A stretch of DNA of 64,000 nt, taken from PALSA-1296 sp038322815. Its GTDB lineage: Bacteria > Bacteroidota > Ignavibacteria > Palsa-1295. A program made the position numbers and the translations under genes. The stretch is taken from contig JBBQGG010000008.1 in the NCBI GenBank assembly GCA_038322815.1, positions 3,537-67,536 of the forward strand, in the 5' to 3' direction. The notes beneath the pieces are model-generated. The model ran no database searches. It had not been told where the DNA came from and saw only the letters and a program-made list of their open reading frames with translations. Below are positions 18,996 to 27,206 of this stretch, in pieces. Position 1 is the stretch's first letter. Every line of letters begins with the position of its first letter.

Positions 18996-19304
18996 TTAGT
19001 CTCTGAGCGAATCCACTTCGGATGGATTAACCGATTTGAAGTTCTTATAAATATTTAAAACAATTGCAAGCGCAACAGCCGCTTCGCCTGCAGCAATGAC
19101 AATCACGAAAATTGCAGCCATCTGTCCGCCGATATTGACACCGCCATAACGGCTGAATGCGATAAAATTAATATTCGCAGCATTTAAGATCAGTTCGACT
19201 CCCATCAATACTGCAATAACATTGCGGCGCGAAAGCATCGCAAAGATACCCAGCACGAAAAGTATCGCTCCGATTACAAGAAAATGATTTAGTCCGACGG
19301 TCAT
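18996..19304 (-). CDS. nuoK: NADH-quinone oxidoreductase subunit K
   Basis: 102 residues with three transmembrane helices. AVLMGVELILNAANINFIAF holds the two conserved glutamate-region helices of NuoK, and AIFVIVIAAGEAAVALAIVL is the third helix with its conserved Glu. The length is normal. It sits between nuoJ and nuoL, with the nuoJ gap filled by a short word array. Confidence 0.97.
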   Translation of the reverse strand: MTVGLNHFLVIGAILFVLGIFAMLSRRNVIAVLMGVELILNAANINFIAFSRYGGVNIGGQMAAIFVIVIAAGEAAVALAIVLNIYKNFKSVNPSEVDSLRD

Positions 19305-19337
19305 AAGTTCTTAGTTCTTAGTGCTTAGTTCTTAATA
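19305..19337. repeat. Word array in the nuoJ-nuoK gap (AGTTCTT)
   Basis: The gap between the nuoK start and the nuoJ stop is filled by AGTTCTTAGTTCTTAGTGCT and another TAGTTCTTA: the word AGTTCTT in tandem. The same word with its reverse complement fills the nuoB-nuoC gap at 23795. Confidence 0.8.
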
Positions 19338-19339
19338 AA

Positions 19340-20005
19340 TCATGATACGGATTCTGCAATTGCTTCTTCTTCCGGTGTCGGCTCAGTGCGTGCGATCATT
19401 GTCGCACCGAGCAATGAGACTAATATCAAAACCGAGATCACTTCGAACGGAAGTAAAAAATCTGTAAGAAAGAGTGCGCCGATTTCTGTTGCAGTACCCG
19501 AAGAGCCTTCATGAGTTTTTGCTTCATCCGGCGATCCGTACTTTACATTCAACGCTTCACCTGTTGCATCTTTATTCCATTTGCTTTGTGACCATGGAAG
19601 AGATGAATGCGAAGCCCATGATGAAACAGTTTTGGGTTTTCCATCGGCTCCTTTTTCAACATGGGTTGCTGCAGTACCGAAGAATGCTGCCATCAAGATC
19701 GCAAATAATCCAAGTGCTAAAACTCCTGCAACCCAACGCGATCCGGTCGTAGCTCGAATATCAACTCTACCTATGCGCGTTGTAAGCATGACTCCAAATA
19801 TCAATAAGATCAGAATTCCGCCTACATAAACAAGTAACTGTGTAACTGCAAGAAAATCGGCATTTGCCATAACATAAAGTCCGGCAATACCGAAGAACGT
19901 GAAAAGCAATGCAAACGCAGCGTAAACAATATTCTTTGCAAGCGCTGTTGTCAAAGCGCCTACTACCGTTATTGCTCCGAAGATATAAAAAATAATGTCA
20001 AACAT
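19340..20005 (-). CDS. nuoJ: NADH-quinone oxidoreductase subunit J
   Basis: 221 residues with five transmembrane helices. The N-terminal FDIIFYIFGAITVVGALTTA, the second helix FALLFTFFGIAGLYVMANAD and the third LLVYVGGILILLIFGVMLTT are classic NuoJ. A hydrophilic insertion of about 60 residues (KGADGKPKTVSSWASHSSLP onward) precedes the last helix LPFEVISVLILVSLLGATMI. It follows nuoI by 20 bases. Confidence 0.95.
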   Translation of the reverse strand: MFDIIFYIFGAITVVGALTTALAKNIVYAAFALLFTFFGIAGLYVMANADFLAVTQLLVYVGGILILLIFGVMLTTRIGRVDIRATTGSRWVAGVLALGLFAILMAAFFGTAATHVEKGADGKPKTVSSWASHSSLPWSQSKWNKDATGEALNVKYGSPDEAKTHEGSSGTATEIGALFLTDFLLPFEVISVLILVSLLGATMIARTEPTPEEEAIAESVS

Positions 20006-20025
20006 TTTTTATCTTAAAATTTATA

Positions 20026-20700
20026 TTATCCCGCTTTAAATGGCGGCGGTTTAATTCCGCCCGGCTTTGCAGCAAAAGGCGGCGGCTTGACTCCACCCGC
20101 ATTCGGCGGAGTATTTGCAGCTTTCACTTCACCTTCTATAACAGGATTTGCTGCAGCAGCTTTTGCTTTTTCTTCTGCCTGTTTTGCACGTTCAGTCGCG
20201 GCACGTTCTTCATCTTTTTTTGCATTTTCAATATGAATAGCAGCTTCTGCCGTATCCATCGTTGCATAATTATAGATGAGGTTCACCCGGTCATATTCTG
20301 AAAACTCATAGACATCCGTCATGATAATGCATTCCGTCGGACACGGGTAAACACAGAGTCCACAGTAACAGCACTTTGCAATATCAATATCGAATCGCGT
20401 AACCCATAAAGATTTTTTCTTTCCGTTTGATGTCGTACCGATATTTTCTCCGGCAACAACTTTTGCAGTATCGATCGTAATGCAATTCACAGGACAAGCG
20501 CGCGAGCATTGATCGCAGCCAATGCAATCATCCATATTGACATAAAGCCTGTTACGGGCGCGCTCGGGTAATTGGAAACGGGCTTCGGGATTTGGATATT
20601 GTCTTGTCACCTTCGGTTTTAGAAGATGCTTCATAACAATAGACATTCCCTTGAATGCCGTCCCTAATCCTTCTTGTATGTCCTTAAAATATCCGCTCAT
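20026..20700 (-). CDS. nuoI: NADH-quinone oxidoreductase subunit I (two 4Fe-4S)
   Basis: 224 residues. Two 4Fe-4S motifs are complete: CIGCDQCSRACP and CCYCGLCVYPCP, the N6a and N6b clusters of complex I. The N-terminal GLGTAFKGMSIVMKHLLKPK is the amphipathic helix that lies on the membrane. After about residue 165 comes an Ala/Glu/Lys helix and then a Pro-rich tail with two near-repeats, GGVKPPPFAAKP and GGIKPPPFKAG, which typical NuoI lacks. It follows a small membrane ORF by six bases. Confidence 0.95.
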   Translation of the reverse strand: MSGYFKDIQEGLGTAFKGMSIVMKHLLKPKVTRQYPNPEARFQLPERARNRLYVNMDDCIGCDQCSRACPVNCITIDTAKVVAGENIGTTSNGKKKSLWVTRFDIDIAKCCYCGLCVYPCPTECIIMTDVYEFSEYDRVNLIYNYATMDTAEAAIHIENAKKDEERAATERAKQAEEKAKAAAANPVIEGEVKAANTPPNAGGVKPPPFAAKPGGIKPPPFKAG

Positions 20701-20706
20701 GTGTAA

Positions 20707-20922
20707 TTAATTCTCAAAATCACTTCGCTCTTCATCAACACTCTCATTATCATCCGGTGTCAGTAAATTTCCGAATGCTCCGATGATCTGGATCACGTGT
20801 CCGATCAGCGCCAAGTTGCCCAGATGAATTCTCCATTCCCGCAACTCACTTAACCAACCAACTCCGGCAAGCAACGTGCCGATAAAAAAGATCAGATTAA
20901 AAACCAGCCGGCGTTTCCACAT
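20707..20922 (-). CDS. Small two-helix membrane protein between nuoH and nuoI
   Basis: 71 residues from the ATG at 20922, which shares one base with the nuoH stop (TAATG). A longer reading frame would overlap nuoH and is unlikely. It has two hydrophobic segments, LVFNLIFFIGTLLAGVGWL and LALIGHVIQIIGAFGNLL, and an acidic tail (DDNESVDEERSDFEN). I do not recognise it as a known complex I subunit. The tight coupling on both sides suggests a role with, or an accessory subunit of, complex I in this lineage, but this is inference. Confidence 0.65.
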   Translation of the reverse strand: MWKRRLVFNLIFFIGTLLAGVGWLSELREWRIHLGNLALIGHVIQIIGAFGNLLTPDDNESVDEERSDFEN

Positions 20923-22016
20923 TAGTGCGCAAGAAACGTTACGATGGTGCCAACGATCAAAACTGTTGCCATGCCGAAAGGAATCATGACCTTCCAACAG
21001 ATATACATTAACTGGTCAACACGTAAACGTGGAAGCGTCCAACGAATCCAGATCTGGATCAAAACAAAAGTAAAAGCTTTTCCGATAAACCAGATCGCAC
21101 CCATCCACGGTGCATCTAAAAAACCTGCGAAAGGCGAATTCCATCCGCCTAAGAATAAAACTGATGCGATGGCGCTGACAGCGAACATATTTGCATATTC
21201 AGCTAAAAAGAACAATGCAAATTTCATTGCAGAATATTCTGTATGGTATCCGGCAACAAGTTCAGACTCTGCTTCCGGAATATCGAATGGTACGCGATTC
21301 GTTTCAGCAAGCGACGCAACGATATAGATGATAAATGAGACAAGCATCACCGGCGTCAGCAGCCATGCATAATTTCCACCGAAACCGGCAAGACTTTTTG
21401 GTCCTCCGAAAATAAACCAATTTTGCAAACCACCTTGCTGCAATTTGCAGATCGTCTGCATATCCATTGTTCCGGCGATCATAACGACCGATAGGATAGC
21501 AAGTCCGGCAGGAATTTCATAACTAATGATCTGCGCTACCGAACGTATCGAACCAAGAAGAGCGTATTTATTATTCGATCCCCAGCCTGCCATCAGAATT
21601 CCGACGACAACAATTCCACTTACTGCTACGATATAAAAAATGCCGGTGTTGATACGGGCGCCGGCATAGATCGAAGCGAATGGAAGCGCTGCGAATGCAA
21701 GATAACTTCCTATAAAAACTATGAACGGCGCAGCATTATAAAGTTTTTTATCAGCAAGGTTCGGAGTCGTATCTTCTTTTTGAATAAGCTTCAGCATATC
21801 CGCAATAGGCTGCAATATACCGTAAGGACCGGTGCGCATAGGTCCTAAACGGTCCTGAAGCCATGCGGAAATTTTCATCTCACCTAAGATCGCAACAAGC
21901 GCATATCCTAAGATCACCACGAGCGGCAGTGCAGCATAGATGACAACCGATAAGATATCAGCGAGATCGCCTTTGCCGATGAGAGTAATAATAAGATCGT
22001 TTAGGTCTTGAAACAT
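20922..22016 (-). CDS. nuoH: NADH-quinone oxidoreductase subunit H
   Basis: 364 residues with eight transmembrane helices. The quinone-site loops are typical: WLQDRLGPMRTGPYGILQPI near the N-terminus and AETNRVPFDIPEAESELVAG in the middle, both rich in conserved charged residues. NuoH links the peripheral arm to the membrane arm and forms part of the quinone chamber. It is ten bases downstream of nuoD. Confidence 0.97.
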   Translation of the reverse strand: MFQDLNDLIITLIGKGDLADILSVVIYAALPLVVILGYALVAILGEMKISAWLQDRLGPMRTGPYGILQPIADMLKLIQKEDTTPNLADKKLYNAAPFIVFIGSYLAFAALPFASIYAGARINTGIFYIVAVSGIVVVGILMAGWGSNNKYALLGSIRSVAQIISYEIPAGLAILSVVMIAGTMDMQTICKLQQGGLQNWFIFGGPKSLAGFGGNYAWLLTPVMLVSFIIYIVASLAETNRVPFDIPEAESELVAGYHTEYSAMKFALFFLAEYANMFAVSAIASVLFLGGWNSPFAGFLDAPWMGAIWFIGKAFTFVLIQIWIRWTLPRLRVDQLMYICWKVMIPFGMATVLIVGTIVTFLAH

Positions 22017-22025
22017 AAATATTTT

Positions 22026-23228
22026 TTATCTGTCAACTTCTCCAAGCACAATATCAACCGATCCTAGAATGATGATCAGGTCAGCCATTAAGTAGCCGCG
22101 CGAAATGATCGGCAGCAGGCTTAGATTCACAAAAGCGGGTGAGCGCACTTTACATCTCCACGGATTTATTCCATCCTTCGATACTAAATAATATCCAAGC
22201 TCACCGCGCGCTGTTTCAACTCGTGAATAAATTTCTCCTGCACCGGGTTTAATGCGCTTGGGCACTGCTTTTTGAACATCGGTCTTATCATCCTGGGGAT
22301 ATTTTTCGAGTATCTGCTCAATGATATTGAGTGATTGTTCCCATTCGCACATTCTTACCCAATGACGGTCAAAGCAATCCCCAAGGGTTCCAAGCATTCC
22401 TGTACCGACAGGTATATCAAATTCAAATCTGTCGTAGATAGAATACGGATCGTCGCGGCGCAGATCCCATTTCACGCCTGAGCCCCGAAGCATCGGACCC
22501 GAAGCGCCGCCATTGATGGCAACATCAGGTTTTAAGATTCCGATATTCGCAGTGCGTTCAACAAAAATTTTATTGAATGTCAGAAGTTCGTTGATCTCTT
22601 TATGTGTTGCACGGCTTTTTTTCACGAAGGCGCGGCACATTGAAATGACATCGGGATGAAGATCATGCGACAAACCGCCAACCCAGATATAATTATACAG
22701 AAGACGTGCGCCGCAAGTCTTCTCGAACATTTCTAAAATATCTTCACGGTCACGGAAGCAATAAAGAAATGGTGTGAAAGCTCCGGTATCTAAACCGAAC
22801 GTACCGACGGCTACAAGGTGAGAGGCAATACGCTGAAGCTCTCCGAAAAGAACGCGAATATACTCAACTTTTTCCGGCACTTCTATTCCCATCATCCGCT
22901 CGACAGCAAGAGCATAGCCATGTTCGCCCTGCATCGGCGCAAGATAATCCATGCGGTCAACATAGGGAATCACCTGCGGATAAGTCATTGCCTCAGAATG
23001 CTTTTCGAAACAGCGATGCAAATATCCGAGAAAAGGCACAACGTCAATAACTAATTCGCCATCGAGCACTGCTTCTAACCGCAGAACTCCATGCGTAGAT
23101 GGATGCTGCGGTCCGATATTCAGCACCATTTCTTCGGTGCGGATTCGCTTCGGATCGATCTGCTCTGCCGGAATAACTTTCACCGGAACCGGCATCGTCT
23201 GCATTTTTCTATCTAATACTTCTGTCAT
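22026..23228 (-). CDS. nuoD: NADH-quinone oxidoreductase subunit D (49 kDa)
   Basis: 400 residues. The family core is plain: VLNIGPQHPSTHGVLRLEAV, then PFLGYLHRCFEKHSEAMTYP, RGSGVKWDLRRDDPYSIYDR, and the C-terminal GSVDIVLGEVDR. The quinone-binding His and Asp/Tyr positions of the 49-kDa subunit are in the N-terminal block. The first 30 residues are a variable lead. The gap to nuoC holds a word array. Confidence 0.97.
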   Translation of the reverse strand: MTEVLDRKMQTMPVPVKVIPAEQIDPKRIRTEEMVLNIGPQHPSTHGVLRLEAVLDGELVIDVVPFLGYLHRCFEKHSEAMTYPQVIPYVDRMDYLAPMQGEHGYALAVERMMGIEVPEKVEYIRVLFGELQRIASHLVAVGTFGLDTGAFTPFLYCFRDREDILEMFEKTCGARLLYNYIWVGGLSHDLHPDVISMCRAFVKKSRATHKEINELLTFNKIFVERTANIGILKPDVAINGGASGPMLRGSGVKWDLRRDDPYSIYDRFEFDIPVGTGMLGTLGDCFDRHWVRMCEWEQSLNIIEQILEKYPQDDKTDVQKAVPKRIKPGAGEIYSRVETARGELGYYLVSKDGINPWRCKVRSPAFVNLSLLPIISRGYLMADLIIILGSVDIVLGEVDR

Positions 23229-23252
23229 AAGTTCGGATTTCGAAAGAACTAC

Positions 23253-23283
23253 TCATTCGTAATGCCTAATTTGCAATTCGTAA
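23253..23283. repeat. Word array in the nuoC-nuoD gap (ATTCGTAAT)
   Basis: The word ATTCGTAAT occurs twice, with TGCCTAATTTGCA between, filling most of the gap between nuoD and nuoC. Same type as the AGTTCTT array, but with a different word. Confidence 0.6.
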
Positions 23284-23285
23284 TT

Positions 23286-23786
23286 TTAATACGGTACTTT
23301 CATTCCTCTGTAAAACTCAGGCTGCTTGTAATCTTTGCGAAGTGGATGCCCGATCCAATCTTCGTCAAGCAAGATGCGGCGCATATCAGGATGATTCAGG
23401 AATTTTATTCCCATCATATCCCATGCTTCACGTTCCTGCCAATTTGCATGGCTCCATACACCCGTTATTGAAGGAACAACAGCATTATCAACCGGCACTG
23501 TTACCTTCAATGCAATAAAATGTTTTTTCGATTTCGATTCAAGATGATACGTTACCGACAACGTCTTATCGCCGTTATCTACTGATGAAAGCAAAAGCAA
23601 GCTATCAAATTCAAGTTCAGGTTCATCTCGAAGATATAAGCATACATCGCGAATGTAACTCGTATCCGTAATATCAGCATACGAAGACATGCGCTTCATA
23701 TATTCGCCGCCGGTCTGCTCATGCCACTCGCCGATCTTCTCGCCGAATGCAGATTTAAGTTTATCGTAGATTTCTGTATTAGTCAT
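23286..23786 (-). CDS. nuoC: NADH-quinone oxidoreductase subunit C (30 kDa)
   Basis: 166 residues of the 30-kDa family. WSHANWQEREAWDMMGIKFL followed by NHPDMRRILLDEDWIGHPLR and KDYKQPEF is the PROSITE-type NuoC signature that ends the family. The first 120 residues are less conserved, as usual. It is separated from nuoB by an inverted word array. Confidence 0.96.
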   Translation of the reverse strand: MTNTEIYDKLKSAFGEKIGEWHEQTGGEYMKRMSSYADITDTSYIRDVCLYLRDEPELEFDSLLLLSSVDNGDKTLSVTYHLESKSKKHFIALKVTVPVDNAVVPSITGVWSHANWQEREAWDMMGIKFLNHPDMRRILLDEDWIGHPLRKDYKQPEFYRGMKVPY

Positions 23787-23794
23787 TCTTTTTC

Positions 23795-23842
23795 AAGTTC
23801 TTAGTTCTTAGTTCTTAATTAAGCATTAAGAACTAAGAACTT
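23795..23842. repeat. Word palindrome in the nuoB-nuoC gap (AGTTCTT/AAGAACT)
   Basis: AAGTTCTTAGTTCTTAGTTC then TTAAT, a short spacer, and ATTAAGAACTAAGAACTT: a tandem word followed by its own reverse complement. It starts eight bases after nuoC and ends two bases before the nuoB stop, so it fills the gap exactly. As RNA it would fold into a hairpin of about 18 pairs. Confidence 0.9.
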
Positions 23843-23843
23843 T

Positions 23844-24344
23844 TCAGACTGCCGTCTTCGCTAAAGATTGTTTTCTTACTTTTTCCTGTACTTTGATCAA
23901 GCCTTCCAAAAGCGCTTCAGGTCTTGGCGGGCAGCCCGGTACATAGACATCAACAGGTATAACTCTATCAACACCTTTTAAAACATGATACCCATGTTCC
24001 CAATACGGTCCACCACAATTCGAACATGAACCCATCGAAATAATATATTTCGGATCGGGCATTTGCTCATATAAAAGTTTTGTGCGCGTTGCCATCTTCA
24101 GTGTCACCGTACCGGAGATAAGCATAATATCCGATTGACGCGGAGATGGACGCGGGATAACACCGAACCTGCCGATATCATAATGCGAAGCTGAAGCTGC
24201 CATCATTTCTATAGCACAACATGCCAAACCGAAACCCATCATCCATAAGCTCGATAACCGCGCCCAATTGAGCAGCGTATCAGCGCCGGTAATAACGATG
24301 TTACTCGATTCGAACGGATTATCTTGTTTATTTAAAAGTCCCAT
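23844..24344 (-). CDS. nuoB: NADH-quinone oxidoreductase subunit B (cluster N2)
   Basis: 166 residues. The four N2 cysteines are visible: tandem CC in GFGLACCAIEMMAASASHYD, one in SMGSCSNCGGPYW, and one in VYVPGCPPRPEALLEG. It binds the terminal 4Fe-4S cluster next to the quinone. The segment RFGVIPRPSPRQSDIMLISG is the common family core. A 118-base palindromic repeat sits in the gap to nuoA. Confidence 0.97.
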   Translation of the reverse strand: MGLLNKQDNPFESSNIVITGADTLLNWARLSSLWMMGFGLACCAIEMMAASASHYDIGRFGVIPRPSPRQSDIMLISGTVTLKMATRTKLLYEQMPDPKYIISMGSCSNCGGPYWEHGYHVLKGVDRVIPVDVYVPGCPPRPEALLEGLIKVQEKVRKQSLAKTAV

Positions 24345-24362
24345 AAATTTTTCACGATCATT

Positions 24363-24481
24363 GTGTCATTGCGAGAAGGGCTTTAGCCCGACTAAGCAAT
24401 CTCCTGAGGTTCATAAAGAACGTTTATATTTTATCTCAGGAGATTCCTTCGTCGTTGCTGCGCAACTCCTCGCAATGACAC
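24363..24481. repeat. GTGTCATTGCGAGG palindromic repeat, copy in nuoA-nuoB gap
   Basis: Starts GTGTCATTGCGAG, contains GCAATCTCCTGAGG and later CTCAGGAGATTCCTTCGTCG, and ends CTCGCAATGACAC. The two halves are imperfect inverted copies of each other. One of nine related full or partial copies in the window. It lies inside the complex I cluster, in a gap of 146 bases. Confidence 0.9.
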
Positions 24482-24490
24482 TCTAAAAAA

Positions 24491-24967
24491 TCAATTTGCC
24501 ATTACTTCTTCCGGTACCGGCTGCGCCATTGTCGGAACGGGTCTTGGAATAATGCGCGGTTTATCGCGCGAGATCATATCGTCAAGCTGCGCAATATATG
24601 GTTTCGGGCGTACCCAATCGAGATCGCCTTTTACCCAAACATACGCAAAACCTACGATCAGGACTGCTAAGAACACCAGCATTTCGGAAAATGCAAGTAT
24701 TCCCATTTGCTTATAGACAACTGCCCACGGAAAAAGAAAAACTATTTCGACATCGAATAAAATAAAGATAAGAGCGACGACGTAAAAGCGGATATTGAAT
24801 TTCAACCAGCTCGTGCCGATAGGATCTTCGCCGCATTCATAGATGGAAAGCTTTAACTCGTTCGGCTTATGCGGGCGGATAAAATAATTCGATACTATAC
24901 CTCCGGCAACAAAGACGATTGCAAGCAGAAGAAATGCAAAAACATGACTAAATTCGTTTAGCATCAC
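24491..24967 (-). CDS. nuoA: NADH-quinone oxidoreductase subunit A
   Basis: 158 residues with three transmembrane helices. YECGEDPIGTSWLKFNIRFY and LIFILFDVEIVFLFPWAVVY are the NuoA signature, with the conserved Cys of the loop. The C-terminal tail (about residues 125-158) is Pro/Met-rich and longer than usual. It is the first gene of the complex I cluster, so the promoter should lie upstream. Confidence 0.97.
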   Translation of the reverse strand: MMLNEFSHVFAFLLLAIVFVAGGIVSNYFIRPHKPNELKLSIYECGEDPIGTSWLKFNIRFYVVALIFILFDVEIVFLFPWAVVYKQMGILAFSEMLVFLAVLIVGFAYVWVKGDLDWVRPKPYIAQLDDMISRDKPRIIPRPVPTMAQPVPEEVMAN

Positions 24968-25054
24968 ATTTTAAAAGATTGGGTATCCTAAAAAGTCCGG
25001 ATAAAACAACTTTTTTTTAGAGAAAATGCCGCCTAAGCGACAAAGTTCTGACTA

Positions 25055-25062
25055 CAAATATA
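25055..25062 (-). promoter_or_regulatory. Candidate -7 element upstream of nuoA
   Basis: On the minus strand TATATTTG matches the TAnnTTTG -7 element of Bacteroidota, about 90 bases before the nuoA start. A clear TTTG at -33 is not present, so confidence is low. Confidence 0.35.
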
Positions 25063-25170
25063 AGGACTTCTTCGCACTATGCTCCGCCAACCAGAAGAAT
25101 TAACGAATTTTGCAGTAACTTTTATAGAGCACAGGAGTTATTACACTACAAAATAAATCATCATGTCAGT

Positions 25171-25521
25171 ATGAAAACTCCTTTTATAGCCACGTTTACT
25201 TTTAAGGTGCTCGACCCTTTACAGGATAATGAATATGTTGTCGGTTACATTTTCTTTAGTAAAACACAAAATATTGATCCATCGGATCAGACTTCCTATT
25301 TTGGCTTCTTGCAAGTACTATATACTAATCCGGATGATCACATCAATTTAAATGTTGCAATATCGTTCTTACTCAATGCTGGATTTGTGAAAGATGATAA
25401 AATATATTGTGAAGCATTTACCGGTAATATCGGAGGATATACCGATCTTTTAACAGGCAAAAGCTATATCAGTGGTTTCAGCCCCTACACTTCCGGCGTC
25501 AAAAGCTTTATCCTCCCCTAA
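25171..25521 (+). CDS. N-terminally truncated first paralogue of a tandem family
   Basis: 116 codons matching only the C-terminal half of the next gene. Shared features are the region around YVVGYIFFSKTQNIDPSD and the ending SYISGFSPYTSGVKSFILP, compared with YSGLSPFNSGVKNFVLP in the second copy. It has no signal peptide and no N-terminal domain, and I see no good ribosome site or in-frame upstream coding. It is probably the remains of a full copy that lost its 5' half. It ends two bases before the next start. Confidence 0.55.
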   Translation: MKTPFIATFTFKVLDPLQDNEYVVGYIFFSKTQNIDPSDQTSYFGFLQVLYTNPDDHINLNVAISFLLNAGFVKDDKIYCEAFTGNIGGYTDLLTGKSYISGFSPYTSGVKSFILP

Positions 25522-25523
25522 CC

Positions 25524-26297
25524 ATGCGACTTTCCATTTTTATCGGTGTTCTTCTTTTAAGTGCGGCGCTCGTTAGCTGCAAGGATAACGCCACTTCGTA
25601 TTCCGTCGGAACAGGAAATGGAGAGATCAATGGCTTCGTAAGTCTGCGCGATAGTATAAACGGCGGCGAATTATCAGTTCATGATTTTTCCGGCGTCACA
25701 GTTTCTGTTGAGGGAGGGCCGCAAAGAACAACAACCGATAGTGACGGGCAGTTTACATTATCCGAACTTCCGAATGGAAAGATCACACTTGTCTTCTCGA
25801 AACCAGGTTTTGCAGAATCGAGAGATGTAGATTTTGAATATAAAAAACTTTACTACGGGTCGAGAAACATGTATCAGATCAGAAAACTTACACCGAATCT
25901 GGTTATTCGCCCGTTTGAGGGAGCAGGCGATACTACTTCGCCTTTTAAACGCGCACTGTTCTCTTGCCGAATCATAGATTCATTGAAACAGTATAGCGGA
26001 TTGATCAAATTATATTTTGGAATTGATCCAATTCTTTCACCGCAAGATCCGAATTCATTTTTATATTCGACTCCTCCGACGAATGTAGACGCGCAGGATG
26101 GAACAGCCTTTATAGGAGTCTTTCGCGATTCACTATTACAGAACGGTTTTATGCCTAATACAAAAGTATATGTTGTTGCATTCATGACAGGATTCTATAC
26201 ACAAAACCAGTTTTACATTGATAAATCAACCGACAAACGCATTTATTCGGGTCTCAGTCCTTTCAATTCCGGTGTGAAAAATTTTGTGCTGCCATGA
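25524..26297 (+). CDS. Lipoprotein with carboxypeptidase-regulatory-like domain (intact paralogue)
   Basis: 257 residues. MRLSIFIGVLLLSAALVSC is a lipoprotein signal with a lipobox-like LVSC. Residues 35-95 look like a CarboxypepD-type beta sandwich: GVTVSVEGGPQRTTTDSDGQ, FTLSELPNGKITLVFSKPG. The second half is an unnamed domain ending in SGVKNFVLP that the truncated and broken neighbours share. The third copy overlaps it by four bases (ATGA), so they were co-transcribed. No function is assigned. Confidence 0.75.
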   Translation: MRLSIFIGVLLLSAALVSCKDNATSYSVGTGNGEINGFVSLRDSINGGELSVHDFSGVTVSVEGGPQRTTTDSDGQFTLSELPNGKITLVFSKPGFAESRDVDFEYKKLYYGSRNMYQIRKLTPNLVIRPFEGAGDTTSPFKRALFSCRIIDSLKQYSGLIKLYFGIDPILSPQDPNSFLYSTPPTNVDAQDGTAFIGVFRDSLLQNGFMPNTKVYVVAFMTGFYTQNQFYIDKSTDKRIYSGLSPFNSGVKNFVLP

Positions 26298-27148
26298 AAA
26301 AAATATTCCTTATCGTTTTTTTATTAAGTTCATGTTGGCTTTTTAGCTGCAGTCAGGCACCCACAACTCCGACTCATACAGATGCAGTGGCTTGGGGAGG
26401 AGTTGAGCTTTTCGATAGCGTCGGGAATGCCATACTCGATGCTTCAGGTGTTCGGGTTTCTGTGGAGAGGGCTTCGCAATTTACAGTAACAGATTCGAAA
26501 GGCAGATTTACTATCGAAGGTCTACCTGAGGGGCAGATCTCTTTGATATTTTCCAAAGAAGGATTTGCCGAAGTTCATAATTTGATTCAAAGTAAAACGG
26601 GAACTCAGGCAGGAAGTTATCCCGTCTATCCGCTTTTTGCAATAAGTCATCTCATCCCGAATATTGTTCTCCGCCCATTCGAAGGCTGTTACGTCAGATT
26701 TAATTTCAAAGATTCGCTTATCTTTTCCTGCGAAGCCGGTGGGTATTTAATTCATCAATGGTTCTATGATTCGGCGTAGGAAGATCTCGGCTTCACAACA
26801 TTTTCCAGCAGAATACTTAGCAGCCCTAATTCATCAGGAAAATATTTCGGGTCGATCAGAATATATTTCAGCGAAAAGGATTCTATTTCAATTCTTGATC
26901 CAAATTCGTATGCATTTTCTACGGAGTCACAATCATTAGATAATACCGATGGTTCGGCAACTATAGGCATCTATCGCGATTCGCTTGCGAATCATGGTTT
27001 CAAAACTAACTCTAAAATATATTGCACAGCATTTGCTAGCGGATGGCTGACGCAAAATACATCATATCTCGATAAAGCTTCAGGAAAAAAGATCTTTACA
27101 GGTTTCAATCCAATACATTCCGAAGTGAAAAATTTTCTGCTCCCATGA
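26294..27148 (+). pseudogene. Third paralogue, interrupted by one in-frame TAG
   Basis: Same architecture as the second copy: lipoprotein signal (SSCWLFSC), beta-sandwich (GVRVSVERASQFTVTDSKGR) and the C-terminal domain ending SEVKNFLLP. The frame is open from 26294 to 26776, then reads TAG at 26777-26779, then stays open in the same frame to the normal stop at 27146-27148. The part after the stop (EDLGFTTFSSRILSSPNSSG, then IRIYFSEKDSISILDPNSYA) aligns with the intact copy. So a single nonsense change, not a frameshift, breaks the gene. Amber readthrough or a sequencing error are other options. Confidence 0.85.
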
Positions 27149-27160
27149 GTTTAGTAAATT

Positions 27161-27189
27161 AAAAAGGGCGGGAAGTAACCGCCCTTTTT
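27161..27189. terminator. Bidirectional intrinsic terminator
   Basis: AAAAAGGGCGG, a 7-base loop, then the exact reverse complement CCGCCCTTTTT. It lies between the third paralogue (plus) and the beta-propeller gene (minus) and can serve both. Confidence 0.92.
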
Positions 27190-27206
27190 GTAAATAAGAA
27201 ATTCTT

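Noticed and set aside
20923..20997. Longer start for the small protein between nuoH and nuoI
   Set aside because: It would lie inside nuoH; the TAATG junction at 20922 is a typical coupled start.
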